A stretch of 64,000 bases of DNA from Lepas anatifera. Taxonomy: Eukaryota > Arthropoda > Thecostraca > Lepadidae. The translations under genes were made by a program, and so were the position numbers. The notes below the pieces were generated by a model. The model did not search any database. It was not told the DNA's origin and saw nothing but the letters and a program-made list of their open reading frames with translations. Shown in pieces: positions 10,974-22,012 of this stretch; within the stretch, counting starts at the first letter, position 1, and every line of letters begins with the position of its first letter. Where the stretch lies: NCBI GenBank assembly GCA_034440635.1, contig JAOTON010000897.1, positions 1,426,001 through 1,490,000 on the forward strand, given 5' to 3'.

Positions 10974-11340
10974 CATAACAAAAAATGTTCGACTCCAGTA
11001 TACCTTAACCTGCACATTGTAACAGATATCACATGCTCCGCTGATTTCCCTCATGTTAAGTACTTGCATGAGTTGGCTGCCCTTAAATCTATCCAAAAAA
11101 GTAGTGTTTTGGCTACTTCTATGGCATTTTGGTGATATTTTGTTCCTTTTTTCGGTTTTAATCGAGTTTTCCTTCTCCGTCAATGATTTCTTTGCATTTG
11201 TATTGAACCAAAGATGCCCAAAAAATTATATAAACAAAGATATAGTAAGTTTTTAGGTTACGTTAAAAAGTGCCCTTTTTCCCCGGGGTGCCCCTCAAAG
11301 TTGGTGTGCCCCCCATACGAAAGCTCTGGCTGCGCCCCTG
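10974..11340 (+). other. hAT-like element, right end
   Basis: This is AT-rich sequence to the right of the LINE, ending with ggggtgcccctc, ggtgtgcccccc and the inverted terminus ctggctgcgcccctg. It contains no coding sequence. The tgcccc words echo the tandem repeats of the left half. Confidence 0.6.
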
Positions 11341-11348
11341 CTCTGCAG

Positions 11349-11590
11349 AGTACACTTACTGATGAGTTTACTCCTTTGCATTTTCAGCACGAATGGAACT
11401 GCCCTGTGCTAGAATAACACAGTGATTAAATTACCACACGTTTTTAATCTTACACTTTCAGTTATAATATTATGATAGTTGTCAGAATATATTTACTAAG
11501 AATTATGGACAAATGCTTAAAAATTGGGTACTTTTAGGAATAGACAGATTGAAATCTACTCTCAAGTTGTTGTTTTTTTTAGTGTATGGT
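11349..11590 (+). repeat. ~460 bp tandem unit, copy B, right part
   Basis: This continues copy B after the duplicated CTCTGCAG. It shares agtacac, ggaactgccctgtgct, aataacacag and attaaattaccacacgtt with copy A at 3866-4100. Confidence 0.8.
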
Positions 11591-12508
11591 CGCGTTTATT
11601 GCTCCTGGCTGACTTGTAATCAGTATTTGTTCCCTGAAAGAGTACAATCATATAACATTAGAATGCCCGCTTCCATTTTGAACTGCTGCATTCGACTCCG
11701 TCAAAAATATTGTTAAAATTCGAATTAGATATCACCTGAGATCCCCTTCATAATATTCAAACATTCTAACTTTTTGCGATGGTGTTACAGACGACTTTGT
11801 TACAATAACGTACTGTACACGAAAATACACCATGTGGAAGTAGATAATTCCTATATATTGATCCATAGCTCCGCCCCTGGCAGATATATTGTTTCAAAAC
11901 CTGTACGAAATCTGCCCAACTTAGTTTTCAGAAAACTCAAAAAGTTTCAGAAGCCCATCGCAAATCGTTTCGGACAGATCTTGGGGAAAACACGAGGAGT
12001 GGGCCGATTCCGCCCCTAACGAAAGTAGTTATTGTGACTATGGTGCAATGCACCATTATTTAGTGCAGTGCATATCCGGTATGGAAACATAGTACAAACT
12101 CTTTTGCTTTGGATCTTTCAAAATTATTATCAAAGATGACCATGCTGAAAATCATTTTAGGGACAACTTGCGAGCTCCGTAAATGTAGATTTTTGTGTAG
12201 CATGACCATGCAAAAATATTGAATAGAACATATAGCCTAATTTTCCTCATGCTCTGTGCGGCTTTTACTCTTTTCTCTTCTTAAGATGTGTAATCTGAAA
12301 AGGATATGTGAAGGAAAACCATAGAACTCTTTCACTCGTAAAATCAATGTGAACGACGCATTTTATGTGCATCACTCATTCCTCTTCCTGTCTCTCATTA
12401 GGAAGTTTTCAGGTAGAAATGCTCCGCTGAACCAGGCACCCTCAGCACTAAATCTGCCAGCTTCCTTCTGAAATCGGTCGCTTGCTTAAGAAAATGACGC
12501 TTCGGGAA
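11591..12508. other. AT-rich sequence, nothing recognised
   Basis: I find no gene, tandem array or clear inverted termini. It separates the 460 bp unit from the second TTAA element. Confidence 0.5.
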
Positions 12509-12928
12509 CAAACCCTCGCCCCGGTGGGGGGTATTTGAACACCCCCTCGGGTTTTTCCGGCGGCACGAAAAACGGCGGCGCGAAGCGCTGCCGTACTTGG
12601 CACACCTTACCCTTGATCTGTCCCACAACTTTCACCAAAATTTTAAGGTTGGCTCATCTCAGGTCAGGTCATTAGTGCAGGTCAAGCAACATCACCTCCA
12701 AAAATGTTTAAGGTGGCATAAGTAAGAAATGGGTGAATCTATCGGACTGAAACTTATACCACATATTGGGCCCACCGATTGCTACAAAACATTCCGCAAT
12801 TTTTCATATGGATGACCTAAGGTCAAATACGGCTCATGACTTCTCCATTGGAAATACATGGGAAAAACAGAAATTGGGATGTATTTGTGCAGATACACCT
12901 GAGAATACCTCCATATTCTCTCCAAATC

Positions 12929-13791
12929 CTCTCAGGGGACCGATTTTCACTTGCCGGATTCGTCCGGCAAGTAAAGATTCGGGCAACGGGGAGTGACGCG
13001 CCCGGGGCCCCAGTCAGCTCTGGGGGGCACGTCGTCCCATCCCCGCGGACACATCATTTCTGGCCTTCCGACGGCCGCCGCCTCTTCCGACTTCGGTCGG
13101 CTAGAGTTGGCGTCTGTCGCCGGCGGCCATGGTGATGAGGTCCGTGATGATGCTGCTGTCTGCCCTCCGGGCCCTTTGTTACCTGGTCGGTAACCGTATT
13201 GGATCAGGTCAGCCCTGTCCTGCACCTTTCAGTACGCAGATCCTGTTTGTTTTTGTTCTCTTATTTTGTTGATTACTTTTAGTTCCTGTCCTCTTTGTAT
13301 GCTTTAGTTGTTGACCTCCACAGTTATCTGCCTTCTGCGGCATTTTATGGGTGTAAAGCGCCCACACGAGGCCTATCTCGAGCCTCGGCGACGAGGTTGA
13401 CGGAATCCTGGGGGGTTGAGGCTTCCCTCAGGCGGGATAGTCCTGAGGGTTCCAACACGCCCCCTTTGGCCCAGATATCTCGATCTAACCGGGGGTAGGC
13501 CGTCCGATTGCTCCCGCGGGCGGTTTAGCAATGCGGCAGTGTGAACGTGCACTGTCGCTCGGTCCAGCTGTGACCGGGGGACTACGTTCTAGGGGTGTAG
13601 CGTGGCGCCCAGGCGCTGCGATGCGCTCTTGGAGCGTAGCCCCGCCGGTCCTCTGAGCTGAGGGGGAAGGGGGGGGTGGGCGGCGCCCGACCAAAGTAGG
13701 ATTATTTAGTGAGCTTGCTCTGCCAGGTCTGTGAGGGCGTCGCCGGCCTCCCTACAGTCATCGGATTCCATCACCTTTGGGGATATTAGGA
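12929..13791 (+). promoter_or_regulatory. LINE 5' untranslated/promoter region
   Basis: This is GC-rich sequence between the TSD and the first plausible ORF1 start (ATG at 13792). I-type LINEs carry internal promoters here, but I cannot point to specific elements. The GC content contrasts with the AT-rich host repeat. Confidence 0.5.
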
Positions 13792-15149
13792 TGACGGAGA
13801 TCAAGCTTTCTACTATGGATAACCCAAGACAGAACCCCACTCCCCTGAACCTAGCTCAGGGCAGCCCAGCGCTGGGAATGCCCACTCCCATGAAGGTGTT
13901 GGGATGGAAGTCGAACGCCGCAACATTAGACCTTCCTGTCCTCGTGTGCTGATGGTGCGTGGAACGGACGGTGCGTTGGCCCAGCTTTCCCCTTTTCAGT
14001 GTAAGGAGGCCTGTGACAAGTTGGGAAAGATTACACGATGCGACCGATTGAGGGACGGCGTGATGGAGCTGGAATTCGCTAACCCAACCGAAGCTGAGCG
14101 AGCACTTAGCGTGAAGGAACTTGAATTTACAAAGAGGGATGGACGGAGCAAAAAAGACCGCAAAGCTGAAAGTAGAAATAGAACTACATCGAACAAAAAT
14201 TTTGTAAAGGGAGTGATACGATGCTGGGACCTGAAAGAGGTACATGAGGATGACATTGTCGATGGACTAGCCGAATATGGAGTTGTCGATGCGAGAAAGA
14301 TGCGTAGGAAAATTGGAAACACCATGATAAACACAAACAATCATACTTACCTTCGATCAGATAGATCTCCCTGAGTACATCAATGTGGGGCATTTGAAGG
14401 TGCCCGTGAGGGCCTACATACCGAACCCCATGTGTTGCTACAATTGTAATAGATTTGGTCACACGTCAACAACCTGTAGGAACAAGCGTCTCTGCGGGCA
14501 CTGTGGCTCAGAGAACCATGCGTCAGCTGACTGTACAGCTGAAACTGAGCGCTGCTCAAACTGTGACGGTCCCCACTCCGTGTTCAATAAGGAATGTCCC
14601 TCGCTCATTAAGGAGAAAGAGATCCTGACCTTGATGGTACAGAAACGCATCTCCTTTCAGGATGGTCGAGTGGAGTATGAGACCACTCACCCAAGAAATC
14701 TTTCGCCCTAGCGGCGTCCTCGGCGACGCCTACATCCCCGCGGATGACCCCGGAGGAGTTCATCCGCTCCCTGACCGTGGCGGACTCTGTCCGCATGGCA
14801 GGGAGGATGGGGCTGGTCTTTAGGGACCGGCCCGTCACCTCGGCTTCCCGGCCGAAGGTGACACCTCCTCCGGGGCCCCCTTCCGTTACGGCTCCGGCGC
14901 CCCCGGCCCCGTTGGAGCCCTCCCCGCCTGCACCCCTGCCGCCTGCGACCTCCGCCGATGGTGTGGTGCCCGGGGGTGGAGCTTCCCCCTCCTCTGAATC
15001 GGGTACTCCCGTGCCGGTGGGTGGCGCGGAGGGTACGTGGGGCTCTGCCCCTCCTCCTCTGACGTCTGGGGGTGGGGGGACTGGACCGTTGTGGGGCCCA
15101 AGAGGAAGCACGCCCCAGCACCAGAGTTGTGCGTTTCAGAATTTTCTTG

Positions 15150-15312
15150 AGTCGACTCAACTCAACTCAAGTGCTGAGAGCAGTTGACTCAACTCCAACT
15201 CAACTCATGATCAAGAGTTCAGTGAGTCGACTCAACTCCGACTCACGGCTAAATTCATCCGACTCAACTCTGACTCACCTCACGACTCAACTCAACTCAA
15301 ACTTCGACTCAT
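15150..15312 (+). repeat. Subterminal ACTCAACTC repeat cluster, left
   Basis: Many copies of gactcaactc / aactcaactc and variants occur with irregular spacing. They are mirrored by a similar cluster at the right end and probably mark hAT transposase-binding sites. Confidence 0.75.
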
Positions 15313-16797
15313 TTGCAAAATGAAATAAATACATGATAAATATATAAATATAAGAAATAAATCAATAAACCAGCAAAAATCAAGCTGTTCAGAAAGTCTG
15401 ACATGAAACATAAGATTAATGGAAGCAAAATTAATTAATTGGCATTCAAACATTGGTTAACAATTACTCAGCAACCATGAACAACTTTTTAATTCTTCCA
15501 GACTGTCACTGCCCAAAAAAGCTACCACCATGCTGCAATTACTTCTAAAAGGAGCATTGCATGTAAAATTAAGTAAATGAAATGGAAAGGACCCTAAAAC
15601 TCTAAGGTTACACCAACACAGGCAAAAAAATTGAACCTCCATACTGCCAAAAAGATTCAAGCTAAAAGAACATGATATAAATTGTATTTTGGTTTGTAGG
15701 GATGGTATAGAAACTGCTTTTTCTGTTAAAGAATGAGGCTTAGGTAATTTTTATAAATTAAAATTAATATCCCAAGAGTTTTATCAAAATTTAGGCAATA
15801 ATTACCTAGTTGCAATTGCTAATTATAAGAATTACAGCAAACCCCAGGAAAAGTATATCATCTATGACAAAGGACAATAGCAATGAAAATTCTATCAACG
15901 TTGATGTGTTGGATTTAAATATATTCATATTTTAAACCCAATCAAATTTTCAGCTTCAGTCAAAACCTCTAATAAAATACATACCTATCGCTCTTCAAGC
16001 AAAATTGGAGAACGATTTCATAGAAAATTGCTAATGTATTATAGCTATCCAAATAAACACAGATGCCAAGTAAGGGTCTCTGATCAGACAAAAACAGTAG
16101 CAGGAAATAATTCCTCTCATTCTTGCAATAAAGACATCTCAACATTATTGTCGAATCAAAGGTCCAATTTTTCAATGCTAATAGCAGTATTTGCTATTGA
16201 TAGGTAAAATGAAAAGGGTGGCGGCGGACGGCGCATTTAGGACAAAAGAATAAATATAGCATGTAGGCATATAAATATTTGCATTACTTCATGAACTATC
16301 ACGTGATGTTTACATTTTTGCCTTGAGGCTAATTAAGCTTGAACCCATACTCGGCTGAATTTGTTTTTCAAAGACAGCAATGGCGCACACTATTCTCAGA
16401 AAACCACCACTGACGACAACAATCAGCGACGACGATGCGTCTTGTTGGAGTGTTTAAAGTAAAAAATAATATTAAATATTGAAGATGAGAAGTTTTTGAG
16501 AGTTTTGAAATGTATTTTGTAGTGCGTTCCACCACTTCAAAGCCAGTGATAGGAACCTGTTTAATTTTTGAGTGTATGTATTATTCGTGCCTAGGGATTC
16601 CTTCAGACCGGATGGGCCTTTAAAATAAGCAATTGAACCATATAATTATTGGTTTATTGAAACAAATTGAAACTTTGATTTAAACAATTGAAACACTGGG
16701 GGAAATGTTTTAAAGGAGGTTAAAGGAGGCTTGCAAAAGGTAGGCAAATTCAGACACTTTTACTTGACAACATGTTTACCTGTTGAGCCAAGTTTTT

Positions 16798-16930
16798 TCG
16801 TCAACTCATTTGACTCGCTGTCTTCACAACTCAACTCAACTCAACTCATTGATGTGTTGTGAACCGACTCAACTCAACTCAACTCACTTGTCTAATTTTT
16901 TTTCGACTCAACTCAACTCAACTCAGAGTC
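16798..16930 (+). repeat. Subterminal ACTCAACTC repeat cluster, right
   Basis: Repeated cgactcaactcaactcaac phrases lie just inside the right terminus of the hAT element. The words are in the same orientation as in the left cluster, so this is a direct rather than inverted repetition of the subterminal motif. Confidence 0.75.
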
Positions 16931-17402
16931 GAATAAGTCGGAATTTTAGTTAAACTCCGACTCTGACTCGCGAGTCGCACAACTCTGCCCAGCACAGCGG
17001 CGCCATGAGCGGTCACCTGTTGAACTTCCAGATAAAACCGCGCCTAAGGCCACACATCTTTCCCAAAGTACCCAACAGGGTCCTGCCTCATCGTCCATAA
17101 ACACAGTGGCCAACCCAAACACATATGCGTTATCAACCTCGGTGGTGGAAGATCGAAAGAACTTTGAGGCCGCAGCGCGAGGAAGGTCGCCGGTGAAGCG
17201 CCCTGCTTGGAGCCCTCCCGAGGTGTCCCGGTAAACCGCTCGTGCCCGTGGAAGTTCGGCGGAAGGCGGTAGAGGCCGTGGTCCCATTCGGAACTGCCTC
17301 GGTGCGGGACCATCAAAGAGTCCATTGGGGTCTCTGGTCTCCCTTGGAAGGGCTAGGCTAAGTCCCTTCTTTTACTCACTAAGCCCGTTTCCCTTTATTT
17401 AG

Positions 17403-18269
17403 ATGAATATTGTTCAGTGGAACTGCCGTGGTATTCGTGCGAATCTTTCTGACCCGCAAAACATTATATCACAATATAACCCTAGTGTGCTTTGCCTCCA
17501 AGAGACAAAACTGTCGCCTGGAAGCCTTTTTAACCTGCCACAGTTCCAGACGTTCAGAAAGGACGTTTTCAGTAGCACCATTGCCTACGGTGGTGTTATG
17601 GTGGCAGCCCACCACTGCACCCCGTGCTCCCCTGTTCGCTTCAACACGGTTCTGCAGGCTGTGGCCGACCGGGTAGATCTAGGATTTGTGAAAATCACAG
17701 TTTGTTCTATTTACTTCCATCCTGGTGGCAACATTGATCTGCATGGTCTTAATGCTCTTGTTGACCAACTGCCAACCCCTTTTGTTCTATTGGGCGACTT
17801 TAATGCTCACAGCTCATCATGGGGAGCGTCCTCGGACCGCGCGTGTCCCCGGGGCCGAACAGTGGAACGTTTCCTCCATCTCAACTCTCTCTGCCTGCTG
17901 AACACTGGTCGTCCCACTCACTTTACCCTGCCCTCTGGCTCGCTCTCGGCTATAGACCTCTCTGTCTGCTCACCTTCACTCTTTACCCAGCTCAGCTGGT
18001 GCACCCTTGAAGACCTCCATGGGAGTGACCACTTTCCAATAAACATCCGTTCAGCCCGGTCGGCTGCACCGCTGGTTCTGCCATCCCGGTGGAACCTCCG
18101 AAGGGCTGACTGTGAGGGCTTCCGGGGCGCATGTGGCCCCTTGGATGTAACTGCTGTGGGTTCGGCAACGGCAGCAGTAAAACCTTTTTATGACATGATT
18201 CTTTCAGCAGCCAAACGTTTTATCCCAATGATTTCCGGCAAACCCAAACGAACTCCTGTCCCTTGGTAG
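17403..18269 (+). pseudogene. LINE ORF2, endonuclease domain
   Basis: The start is ATG 17403. This is a complete apurinic-type endonuclease domain that would nick target DNA. Visible motifs are MNIVQWNCRGIRANL (Asn), LCLQETKLSPG (catalytic Glu), VLLGDFNAHSSSWG (Asp, Asn), LLNTGRPTHF and GSDHFPINI at 18021-18045 (Asp-His). The frame stops at TAG 18267-18269, right after KRTPVPW where the family usually continues with a second tryptophan and a basic linker. The same frame reopens to ~18740, so this is most simply a nonsense mutation. Confidence 0.9.
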
Positions 18270-20365
18270 AACCATGAATGCCGACAAACGATTTTAGAAA
18301 GGAAACGGGCTTACAGAGTACTTAAAAGACACACAACGACGCCTAACATAATAGTGTTTAGGCGCGCTAGAGCGTTGGCGCGACGTATAGTTGTTAATTC
18401 TAAAAGGAGATGGTGGGTGGAATATGTCAATACAACCAACCGTTTTACTCCATCTACACAGGTCTGGTCTCGTATTCAAAGTATACAAGGAAAGCATCGA
18501 TCAACACCCGCCACAGTATTAGAGGAAAACGGCGTCAAAATTAGTATTCCACAGGCAGTGGCTGACCGTATGGCTGCAGCATTCGAGGCAAGATGTAGCA
18601 GGGAATCCCAGGATCTCGGGTTTGTTCGCTTTCGGGAGCGAGAAGAGAGAACACCGATTAATTTTGATAACGACAGTTCGGCTGCATACAACATTCCTTT
18701 TTCAATGCGTGAACTCCGGGCTGCACTAAACAATACAAAAAAACGTATCTCCGGGACCTGACACAATTACCTACGAGATGTTGCGGCACGTTCCTGACTG
18801 CTCTCTTCTATCACTGCTTGGCATGTTTAACCATATATGGTTGCAGGATGACCTTTCCAGACCAGTGGCGCGAGGCCACCATAATACCAATCCTCAAGCC
18901 AGGAAAGCCAGGAGTGTCTCCTGATGACTTCCGCCCGATATCTCTCACCTCCTGTGTGTGTTAACTGCTTGAAAGAATGGTTAATACTAGGCTCATGTGG
19001 TTCTTGGAGACCAATCAACTACTTTCGAACGTCCAGTGTGGTTTTCGCCGAGGCAGAAGTACTGTCGACCATCTTCTTTCTCCCGATGCTGATGTCCGTA
19101 AAGGCTTCTCTGACAAACAACACACAATAGCTATTTTCTACGACGTAAAGCAGGCCTACGATTCGGTATGGAGGCATGGCATCCTGCAAAAGGTGTTTGG
19201 ATTGGGCATACGGGGTCATATGGGCTGGTTTCTCTCAAATTTCTTGCGAAGCCGTCGGTTTAGATTCAGGATAGGTAGCGTGCAGTCAGAGCAGCGAGCG
19301 CAGGGCAGCGGAACGGCCCAAGGTAGCGTGATCTCTGTGACCATGTTCGCTATCGCAATCAACGACATATCACATAACCTACCACGTAATATCAACACAG
19401 TTCTATTCGTAGACGATTTCAGCATGTGGGTAACGGCATCTTCCACAGCCGCTGCAGAAAGGCAGCCACAGCTCGGACTCACAAAGTTGCAGCGGTGGAG
19501 CTCCAAAAATGGCCTACAATTCTCAACGACAAAAACGAAATGTATGCATTGTTGCCGCAGACGCAGCCCGTGTGATGATCCCACATTACCTATGTATGGA
19601 GAAAGAATCCAGGTAGTCGCACATGCACGGTTCCTGGGCCTGACTTTTGACTCTAAGTTGACTTATATAAACCACTTCAAGGCCGTAAGGGAAAGGTTCT
19701 TCAAGGATCTGAACATTCTGAAGGTTATAACTAAGTTTAAGTATGGCGCAGACAGAAAAACACTTTTGATGGTATACCGATCGCTAATTCGATCAAAAAT
19801 TGAATATGGCTGCATGGTATACGATTCAGTCACGGAGACAGCAAAATCTATGCTAAATACCATACATCACCATGCCATTCGAGTTATCATCGGTGCATTC
19901 CGCACATCGCCTACCGCCAGCATACTCGTCGAGGCAAACAAGATGCCGTTAGACTTGCGACGTCGTGTCCTTGCGATGAAATACGCTCTGAAAATAAAAC
20001 AGTCTCCAAACCATCCAACATACAGTAAGCTATTCTCTGATGACATCAGACACCCGGAAGAAAACCGATCCCGAAAAAAATACCCTGGTCTCAGAATTGG
20101 AGCGTGGCTGAGGGAAGCAGCAGTTGACTGTGAACAGGTTGAGACTTTCCAGAATCCCTTATTAGAACCATGGACTCTCCCAGAGCCTCAGGTGGACACT
20201 AGTTTGCTTGTTAAGACCAAGGATCTGCCGCCTGTTGCGGTCCGGCAGATTTTCTGGGAACACGTAAATGACATTTATTCAGGTTTTGAGATCTATTATA
20301 CAGACGGATCTAAGACGGAGAGCGGTGTCGGATGTGCGTATGTAAGTGATGGAATTGAAAAAGGT
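18270..20365 (+). pseudogene. LINE ORF2, linker and reverse transcriptase
   Basis: A basic linker (RRWWVEYVNTTNRFTPST) leads into the RT. The reading leaves its frame near 18745, where the A-run before the SPGPD motif suggests an indel. It continues in another frame with TFPDQWREATIIPILKPGK and DDFRPISLTSC, then meets TAA at 18962-18964. The core follows: CGFRRGRSTVDHL, AIFYDVKQAYDSVWR (first Asp), GTAQGSVISVTMF and LFVDDFSMWV (catalytic FVDD at 19406-19417). It ends in the start of RNase H (IYYTDGSKTESG). It was a functional type of RT but is now broken. Confidence 0.9.
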
Positions 20366-21085
20366 TAAACACTCCCTGTGACAGCATCCGTTTTTACTGC
20401 TGAAATTTACGCTATCTTCCGAGTTTTAGACCAGGTGTTGCGGTCGAGGAGACGCAAATACGTTGTATTTACTGACTCACTGTCGTCTTTGCAAGCACTA
20501 ACATCATTTGATTTCCATCCCTCATCGTCATATATTCTGGAACTTATTCGGAATAAGATGCACAGATCACACTGCCAACAAAGACAATTAACACTGGCAT
20601 GGGTGCCCAGCCACGTGGGAGTGCCTGGCAATGAGCAATGTGACACTGCGGCGAAGGATGCGTCACGGGGTATCGTGCCGTCAGGAATAAAAGTGCCTTA
20701 CTCTGACTGTTTCCCTGCCATCAGGCAGTATGCATTCGAGTCTTGGCAACAGAGATGGAACAATGATCCCAAAGGCTCCAAATTGCGCCTTATGAAGCCC
20801 AGGATCGGCGCGTCGTCATCGGCCAACGCCAGGTGCAGAACGGACGGGGTTGTTTTAGCCAGATTGCGTATAGGACACACACACTACACTCACTCGTTCC
20901 TTCTGAGAGGAGAGGAGCCACCGGAGTGCCCGCGATGTGGGGATCACCTCACTGTTAAGCATGTTCTCACTGACTGCCGGGACTGTGAGATTGAGAGGAG
21001 GGCTCACTTCCCAGCAGATTTTTCACTCGGGTCCCTTATTGGTGAGCCGCCGTCAGTCGATGTGGCAACAATATCAGCTTTTTAA
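20285..21085 (+). pseudogene. LINE ORF2, RNase H and C-terminal zinc motif
   Basis: RNase H motifs are YTDGSK (Asp), TAEIYAIF (Glu), VFTDSLSSL (Asp) and WVPSHVGVPGNEQCDTAAK (His, Asp). A TAA at 20366-20368 lies between the first two and is in the same frame, so only a point mutation interrupts the domain. The end carries CPRCGDHLTVKHVLTDC, a C-x2-C-x7-H-x4-C finger like that of the LINE at 7.6-11 kb, but the two differ enough to be separate families. Confidence 0.88.
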
Positions 21086-21312
21086 AGAGTATCGCATTCA
21101 ATGTCATTTATTCACCCTCGTAGTTTTTTCTCACTTCATTTATGTAGCAGACAGACACAATTGGTAATACCATAGGGTTAGTACTTTTAGGTATAAACCC
21201 CCTTTTTTAGCACCTGACCTGTTGCAGCCCTCACTGCTATACTTCATTTAATGTTATGGGCGCCATATGACCCAGCTGTCGGTGCGCCCAAAAACCCCAA
21301 TAATGATGATGA
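21086..21312 (+). promoter_or_regulatory. LINE 3' UTR with CCATATG hairpin and ATGATG tail
   Basis: The 3' end forms a stem TGGGCGC (21257-21263) with GCGCCCA (21284-21290) around a 20-nt loop that starts CATATGACCC. An A/C-rich run and taatgatgatgat follow. It is homologous to the SINE 3' end at 55.83 kb and to the 39 bp insertion at 47.87 kb. Probable role: the RT recognition site. Confidence 0.7.
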
Positions 21313-21962
21313 TCTCCAAATCGTAGTATGCTGGACCCTTTTCCAGGTTCATATTGCTACGTTTGACCTGTGATCTTTGAGAGGTCATCTGGGGCTACTT
21401 AAGCAGTTTTCAGACTTAGGTCAATAACTTTGCCTGAAATGATGATACAGCTTTTATTTTGATACCATTGCGTTTGGACTGCTATGGCGAGTCGATTGAT
21501 ATGCATATTGGCTATGCTAGGGTAAAAAGTGAGCTTGACATGACCCGAGGTGAAGTCATTTTCGTGTTTTGACCTTTGACCTAATCAAATTAGGCATCAT
21601 TAGGTTTGCCGTGACGAGAGGAAGCGAATGATGCCTAAAAAATGATTCCAACTCATATCTGTCAGATGCTAGATCCCAAAGACTACTCAGAATACCACCT
21701 TCTTTGACCTGTCATGACCTCAATACTAATCTCAGCCAAAAAGTGACTAAATAATTTCTTCATAAATTTTTATGAGCTATCCACCAGCGTTCGCCTTTTT
21801 CGCTCTCCTGCATAGGGACCAAGTTCGAGGGGGGTGTTCAAACACCCCCCTGCCAGGGCGAAGGTGGCTCAGAGGCCCACAGGGGCATGGGTTAATGTAT
21901 CGGAAAAAAGTATAGCACGAAGACCATCCAGAAAACAATTACGGGTCAAGAACTCTGACAAA

Positions 21963-22012
21963 TGTTTTCATTGTCACACACACTGCAAGGGTGCGGGATG
22001 ACAATGAAAACA
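21963..22012. repeat. Perfect 14-bp inverted repeat (hairpin)
   Basis: TGTTTTCATTGTCA and its exact reverse complement are separated by 22 bp. It lies just right of the TTAA element. It could be the two ends of a tiny foldback element or a structured RNA stem; no neighbouring gene helps decide. Confidence 0.6.

Larger units (their letters stand above)
4329..11340 (+). mobile_element. Large (7,012 bp) non-autonomous hAT-like element
   Basis: The left end reads CAGGGGGCGCAGCCAGGG. The reverse complement of the right end reads CAGGGGCGCAGCCAGAGC, so the inverted termini match over ~16 bp with one indel and one mismatch. The 8-bp sequence CTCTGCAG flanks both ends exactly (4321-4328, 11341-11348), and the related unit at 3650-4108 carries this site without the insert. 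CA...TG termini and 8-bp duplications are typical of hAT. No transposase is visible. The interior consists of tandem repeats (4349-6900), ordinary sequence, and a nested LINE at 7560-10959. Without the LINE and one copy of its TSD the element would be ~3.6 kb. Confidence 0.85.
15122..16987 (+). mobile_element. Non-autonomous hAT element, 1,866 bp, in LINE ORF1
   Basis: The termini are CAGAGTTGTGCG and its exact reverse complement CGCACAACTCTG. The 8-bp target duplication CCCAGCAC is perfect (15114-15121; 16988-16995). Both subterminal regions are packed with ACTCAACTC repeats (15152-15310 and 16800-16925), as expected of hAT transposase-binding clusters. The 1.5 kb interior is AT-rich, with no transposase. 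Because it disrupts the LINE ORF, it arrived after that LINE. Confidence 0.95.
13792..17234 (+). pseudogene. LINE ORF1 (gag-like, zinc knuckles), interrupted by a hAT element
   Basis: ORF1 proteins of I-type LINEs bind the element RNA. Coding starts at ATG 13792 (MTEIKLSTMDN). It shifts frame near 13900 and again near 14350. It then enters a zinc-knuckle block: CYNCNRFGHTSTTC, CGHCGSENHASADC and CSNCDGPHSVFNKEC (14430-14610), followed by a Pro/Ala-rich segment (14840-15100). The hAT insertion at 15122-16987 splits the tail. After it, the reading resumes (SPVELPDKTAPKATH) and ends at TAA 17232-17234 without further breaks, 168 bp before ORF2. At least three frameshifts are visible. Confidence 0.8.
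12929..21312 (+). mobile_element. Near full-length I-superfamily LINE with ORF1 and ORF2
   Basis: The 10-bp duplication TCTCCAAATC flanks the element (12919-12928; 21313-21322), and the sequence on both sides continues one TTAA-type repeat. The element has a ~860 bp 5' region, ORF1 with zinc knuckles, ORF2 with endonuclease, RT, RNase H and a terminal zinc motif, and a 3' end with a CCATATG hairpin and an ATGATGAT tail. A 1,866 bp hAT element splits ORF1; without it the LINE is ~6.5 kb. Frameshifts and stops are present in both ORFs, so it is inactive. Confidence 0.9.
12509..21895 (+). mobile_element. TTAA-type element, copy 2, split by a LINE
   Basis: The left end is CAAACCCTCGCCCCGGTGG, with the TTAA apparently mutated. 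The right end is CCACAGGGGCATGGGTTAA (TTAA at 21892-21895). Subterminal blocks match copy 1 at 1173-2381: ctcgggtttttccg, aacggcggc, gtcaggtcatta-like, TGACCTAAGGTCA at 12813-12825 on the left, and gaccaagttcgaggggggtg and cagggcgaaggtggctcag on the right. The LINE at 12929-21312 accounts for the excess length; without it the element would be ~1.0 kb. No transposase is seen. Confidence 0.7.

Noticed and set aside
14608..15160. Minus-strand GC-rich frames opposite LINE ORF1
   Set aside because: Antisense shadow of the Pro/Ala-rich ORF1 segment; no motif.
12929..21312. Retroviral or LTR-retrotransposon gag-pol because of zinc knuckles and RNase H
   Set aside because: An APE endonuclease precedes the RT, there is no protease or integrase, no LTRs, and the 3' end is a simple tail with a variable-length TSD, as in I-type LINEs.
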